Position numbers and translations under genes: made by a program
Notes under the pieces: generated by a model
What the model saw: the letters and a program-made list of their open reading frames with translations, nothing else
Database searches by the model: none
What the model was told of the DNA's origin: nothing
NCBI GenBank assembly: GCA_004376055.2
Contig: CP049016.1
Location: 2,666,001 to 2,730,000 of the forward strand
DNA length: 64,000 nt
From: Nitrospirales bacterium LBB_01
GTDB lineage: Bacteria > Nitrospirota > Thermodesulfovibrionia > Thermodesulfovibrionales > Magnetobacteriaceae
Reading direction: 5' to 3'
Shown here: positions 61,589 through 64,000 of the stretch, piece after piece
Layout: the number at the start of each line of letters is the position of its first letter
Position numbering within the stretch: the stretch's first letter is position 1

Positions 61589-62140
61589 GTGAAAACTGAG
61601 AAAAAATGGGCAATGCTTATAGATTCCAGTAAGTGCATAGGATGTCATTCATGCACGGTTGCTTGCCAAAATCAAAACGATCTCCCTCCAAAGGAAATTT
61701 TTAATCGGATTGAGGAAAAAGAATACGGGAAATTCCCGAACTTTACCAGACGGTTTTTGCCTGTGCAGTGTCAGCACTGTGACAATCCGCCATGCGTAAG
61801 GGTGTGTCCGGTTGGAGCCTCCTATAAGCGCTCTGACGGCATTGTGATGGTTGACACGGAACAATGTATCGGCTGTAAGTACTGTGTGCTGTCATGTCCA
61901 TATAATGTGCGGGTGGTTAGTGGGGAGTACGGCTTTGTGCATAAGTGTAATTTTTGCATAGACCTTGTTTTAAAGGGAGAGAAACCAGCTTGCGTTACGA
62001 CATGTCCTATGGGAGTCAGGATATTTGGAGACCTTAACGACCCGGACAGTGCGCTTGTCAAAGCTCTTGTTAAAACCAATCATCTCCAATTGCTTAAAGA
62101 GCTAAATACAAAACCATCGGTTTATTACGTTATACGATGA
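61589..62140 (+). CDS. psrB: Four-cluster ferredoxin subunit PsrB
   Basis: Electron-transfer subunit that links PsrA to the membrane. 183 residues with four 4Fe-4S motifs: CIGCHSCTVACQ, CQHCDNPPCVRVCP, CIGCKYCVLSCP and the split CNFCIDLVLKGEKPACVTTCP. No Tat signal of its own, so it is carried out with PsrA. The start is GTG at 61589, one base after the psrA stop, so translation is coupled. Some families use the same layout for DMSO or nitrite reductases; the context fits Psr/Phs. Confidence 0.93.
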   Translation: MKTEKKWAMLIDSSKCIGCHSCTVACQNQNDLPPKEIFNRIEEKEYGKFPNFTRRFLPVQCQHCDNPPCVRVCPVGASYKRSDGIVMVDTEQCIGCKYCVLSCPYNVRVVSGEYGFVHKCNFCIDLVLKGEKPACVTTCPMGVRIFGDLNDPDSALVKALVKTNHLQLLKELNTKPSVYYVIR

Positions 62141-62153
62141 AAGAGGAGTTTTT

Positions 62154-62387
62154 ATGAAAAAAGGCATTATAACAGGAGTTTTCTTTACGGTGATAGTAGT
62201 GGTGTTTCTTGTTTTAACCGGTTATCATCCAAAGAGCAGTGGATTGCCTTCAAATGCTTCAACGTATGACGCTGCGCTTTGGAAAGAGACTAAAGATGTG
62301 CCGCTTAGTGTGGATAATTTAACAAAATTTAAGGATATGTCATTGGCTACCGGCACGGATGCGGCGCCTAAGATGGCACAAAGCTGA
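62154..62387 (+). CDS. Small membrane-anchored protein in the psr operon
   Basis: 77 residues: one N-terminal TM (ITGVFFTVIVVVFLVLTGY) and a short periplasmic tail (HPKSSGLPSNASTYDAALWKETKDVPLSVDNLTKFKDMSLATGTDAAPKMAQS). The start ATG follows AGAGGAG. It sits between psrB and psrC with tight spacing, so it probably belongs to the complex, perhaps as a small assembly or anchor subunit. I do not recognise it. Confidence 0.55.
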   Translation: MKKGIITGVFFTVIVVVFLVLTGYHPKSSGLPSNASTYDAALWKETKDVPLSVDNLTKFKDMSLATGTDAAPKMAQS

Positions 62388-62430
62388 AGTTAGTCACGTT
62401 GACTCTCTTAGGTTAAGAGAGAAGGAAAAC

Positions 62431-63333
62431 ATGAACCATATATATTGGAATTACATAATAGCGTTTTATTTATTTACTGCTGGAATAAGCGCTGGGGCTG
62501 TGTTGGTTGGCTCAATTGCAAAATTTATAGACAGCGGCAAATATCGGCTGACTATAAAAACAGCCGCCCTTACTGCGCCATTTCCTATAATGGTCGGTAT
62601 GCTTGGGCTTGTATATGATTTGGAAAAACCTATGTACTTTTGGCGGCTTTTTACTGTCTTTGAAATAACCTCAGTTATGTCTGTTGGCGCATGGATAATA
62701 TTTCTTTTTTCTATTATCTGTGGTATTAATTTTATTGCTGAGTTACCTGATAAATATGACTTTTTAAAACTGAGGAATTTGTTTAAAAGTCCTTCAGTAA
62801 AAAATCTGTTAAATGTGTCAGGATTTGTTTTGGCCTTTTCTACTGCGACTTACACGGGGGTTCTATTGTGTTGTCTTTCAGCACGGCCTTTTTGGAATTC
62901 TCCGATGTTGCCTCTGATGTTTATGTTTTCAGCCGTCATAGACGGTATAGCAGTCATTCGTTTAATAGCACTGTTTTCAAAACCAGACGAGGTTAAGCAA
63001 AACAATCACCTGCTTCACATCATGGATATGGTGCTGGTGCCGTTTTTGGCTTTATCAATTATTTTATTTTTGTTTGGACTGTATAATTCAACCGATTATG
63101 CTCGGAGTTCAGTTTCTTTAGTGTTAAGCGGAGAGCTTAGGATTTCATTTTTTGCAGGTGTACTGTTAATCGGCATAATTGTTCCCGTTTTATTTGGGAT
63201 TTATGAGTTTTTTAGCGGATACAAACTTAGCGTTAATCTGAAGATTGTTGTGTTGCTGTCAACACTAATTGGCGGCTATATGTTAAGGTATGTCGTTATA
63301 TATGCGGGTCAGATAGCAGACGCTGTGTTTTAA
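62431..63333 (+). CDS. psrC: NrfD/PsrC-type quinone-binding membrane subunit
   Basis: Eight- to nine-TM protein that passes electrons from menaquinone to the PsrAB part. 300 residues from ATG 62431 (MNHIYWNYIIAFYLFTAGISAGAVLVGSI), which has AAGGA at the right distance; a frame extended to 62359 overlaps the small gene and is rejected. Blocks typical of NrfD/PsrC include FYLFTAGISAG near the start, LEKPMYFWRLFT, TYTGVLLCCLSARPFWNSPMLPLMFMFSA and a C-terminal YVVIYAGQ. It is the last gene of the psr operon and is followed by a repeat. Confidence 0.92.
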   Translation: MNHIYWNYIIAFYLFTAGISAGAVLVGSIAKFIDSGKYRLTIKTAALTAPFPIMVGMLGLVYDLEKPMYFWRLFTVFEITSVMSVGAWIIFLFSIICGINFIAELPDKYDFLKLRNLFKSPSVKNLLNVSGFVLAFSTATYTGVLLCCLSARPFWNSPMLPLMFMFSAVIDGIAVIRLIALFSKPDEVKQNNHLLHIMDMVLVPFLALSIILFLFGLYNSTDYARSSVSLVLSGELRISFFAGVLLIGIIVPVLFGIYEFFSGYKLSVNLKIVVLLSTLIGGYMLRYVVIYAGQIADAVF

Positions 63334-63343
63334 TTAGAGTAAA

Positions 63344-63535
63344 TGCTTATTGAGTTAACTCCTGCAATTTTTTTTCAGTCAGCAAATGATACAGTTAAAA
63401 GGACTGGATTCCCGCTCGTAGGCGGGAATGACAAAGGGGGGTAATTTCTTTTTCTTGTCATTCCTTTTTTTCTTGTCATTCCTGCGAAAGCAGGAATCTA
63501 TTTTTTTGTTTGCGGAGCTAACTGCATATGCAATT
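63344..63535. repeat. Dispersed GGATTCCCGC/GGAATGAC repeat element
   Basis: Fills the gap between psrC and the nadC stop. It contains GGATTCCCGCTCGTAGGCGGGAATGAC, TCTTGTCATTCC units and CATTCCTGCGAAAGCAGGAATC. The outer ends are imperfectly inverted: AATGCTTATTGAGTTAACTCC at the left versus GCGGAGCTAACTGCATATGCAATT at the right. Same right edge as the copy at 37780-37975. Confidence 0.7.
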
Positions 63536-64000
63536 TAGAGTATCTTCATGCTTATATCCACGGCCTGTGCCGAGTGGGTGATAAACCCTGTAGAAATCAC
63601 ATCAACTCCGGTTTCTGCAATTGAGCGCACATTTTGAAGCGTCACATTGCCTGAGGCCTCTATTAAAATATTGTTGCCGGAGCTTCTGACAACTCCGACC
63701 GCCTCTTTCATTTGCTCTATATTCATATTGTCCAGCATCACAGCATCTACGCCGCAACTGAGAGCTTCATTGAGTTCTGAGAGGGTTTGCACTTCAACCT
63801 CTATTTTGGTAAGAAACGGGATATTCTTTTTTGCTCTGGCTACTGCCCTTGTAATTCCGCCACAGGCTTTAATATGATTGTCTTTAATCAACATGCCATC
63901 ATAAAGCCCAAACCTGTGATTTGAGCCGCCGCCCACCGTTACCGCATACTTTTCCAACTGCCGCATGTTGGGAGTTGTCTTTCTTGTATCAAGAATTTTA
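63535..64000 (-). CDS. nadC: Nicotinate-nucleotide pyrophosphorylase NadC (5' end outside window)
   Basis: Quinolinate phosphoribosyltransferase of NAD biosynthesis. The frame is open to the right edge, beginning KILDTRKTTPNMRQLEKYAVTVGGGSNHRFGLYDGMLIKDNHI; DTRKTTP is the family signature. Downstream are EVEVQTLSELNEAL, VDAVMLDNMN, IEASGNVTLQNV and the C-terminal GVDVISTGFITHSAQAVDISMKI. The N-terminal roughly half of the protein is outside the window. It ends 202 bases after psrC on the opposite strand, with the repeat between. Confidence 0.96.
   Translation of the reverse strand, partial: KILDTRKTTPNMRQLEKYAVTVGGGSNHRFGLYDGMLIKDNHIKACGGITRAVARAKKNIPFLTKIEVEVQTLSELNEALSCGVDAVMLDNMNIEQMKEAVGVVRSSGNNILIEASGNVTLQNVRSIAETGVDVISTGFITHSAQAVDISMKIL

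Noticed and set aside
62359-62430. 24-residue extension of PsrC
   Set aside because: Overlaps the small gene, is basic and has no ribosome site; ATG 62431 follows AAGGA.
1-64000. CRISPR arrays, rRNA genes, prophage or magnetosome (mam) genes
   Set aside because: Looked for regularly spaced direct repeats and characteristic motifs; none seen.

Overview
The window looks like a chromosomal stretch of a flagellated, Gram-negative anaerobe of moderate G+C content. Support comes from an RND efflux pump with a lipoprotein adaptor, a Tat-exported molybdoenzyme of the polysulfide/thiosulfate reductase type, flagellins, anaerobic cobamide biosynthesis genes, class III polyhydroxyalkanoate synthase and an archaeal-type phosphoglycerate-mutase-like homoserine kinase. 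This mix fits Nitrospirota (Thermodesulfovibrio/magnetotactic relatives) or Desulfobacterota. The placement is inference; no marker gene was searched.

Layout: 1-4.3 kb, trmFO (5' end outside), xerC, cobI/cbiL and a two-gene ABC exporter. 4.3-15.7 kb, an unknown membrane protein, an RND pump and adaptor, a GT-C-like membrane protein, heme o synthase, an L,D-transpeptidase and cbiB. 16-18.7 kb, two nearly identical flagellins, each with a leader hairpin carrying GGA in the loop (CsrA-like), plus a third such leader in front of an 18-codon ORF. 18.9-24.6 kb, fumC, a K+ channel, an orphan ABC ATPase, a secreted serine protease and a small paralogue of its C-terminal domain. 24.6-31.6 kb, a ketosynthase cluster (two competent KS, one chain-length-factor-like KS, ketoreductase, two FabZ-like hotdog proteins, phosphopantetheinyl transferase) with an antiparallel hicBA pair inside. 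31.8-39.4 kb, capsule-like GT, class III PHA synthase genes, leuB, tRNA-Cys, GT4 and a small Cys protein.

39.7-47.9 kb holds an aspartate-family/sulfur operon: thrC, MoaD/ThiS-like carrier, NIL protein, second thrC, [BcgI-like restriction-modification pair], ApgM-type homoserine kinase and aspartate kinase. 48.1-51.4 kb is a sensor kinase gene split by an IS3-family element. It is followed by an MFS transporter, rpsT, a tiny dual-CxxC protein with an in-frame UGA and a SECIS-like hairpin (candidate selenoprotein), and a large hybrid kinase. 56.9-58.5 kb holds a cobalamin riboswitch with a terminator in front of a short ThiC homologue, best read as BzaF, the 5-hydroxybenzimidazole synthase for the cobamide lower ligand. 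58.7-63.3 kb holds an exported rhodanese and a PsrABC-type complex. nadC runs off the right edge.

The gaps are filled with at least two repeat families: a composite two-module hairpin element (three full copies and one half copy), and MITE-like elements with GGATTCC...GGAATGAC cores, some ending in ATACCAAG inverted repeats. Several abut start or stop codons.
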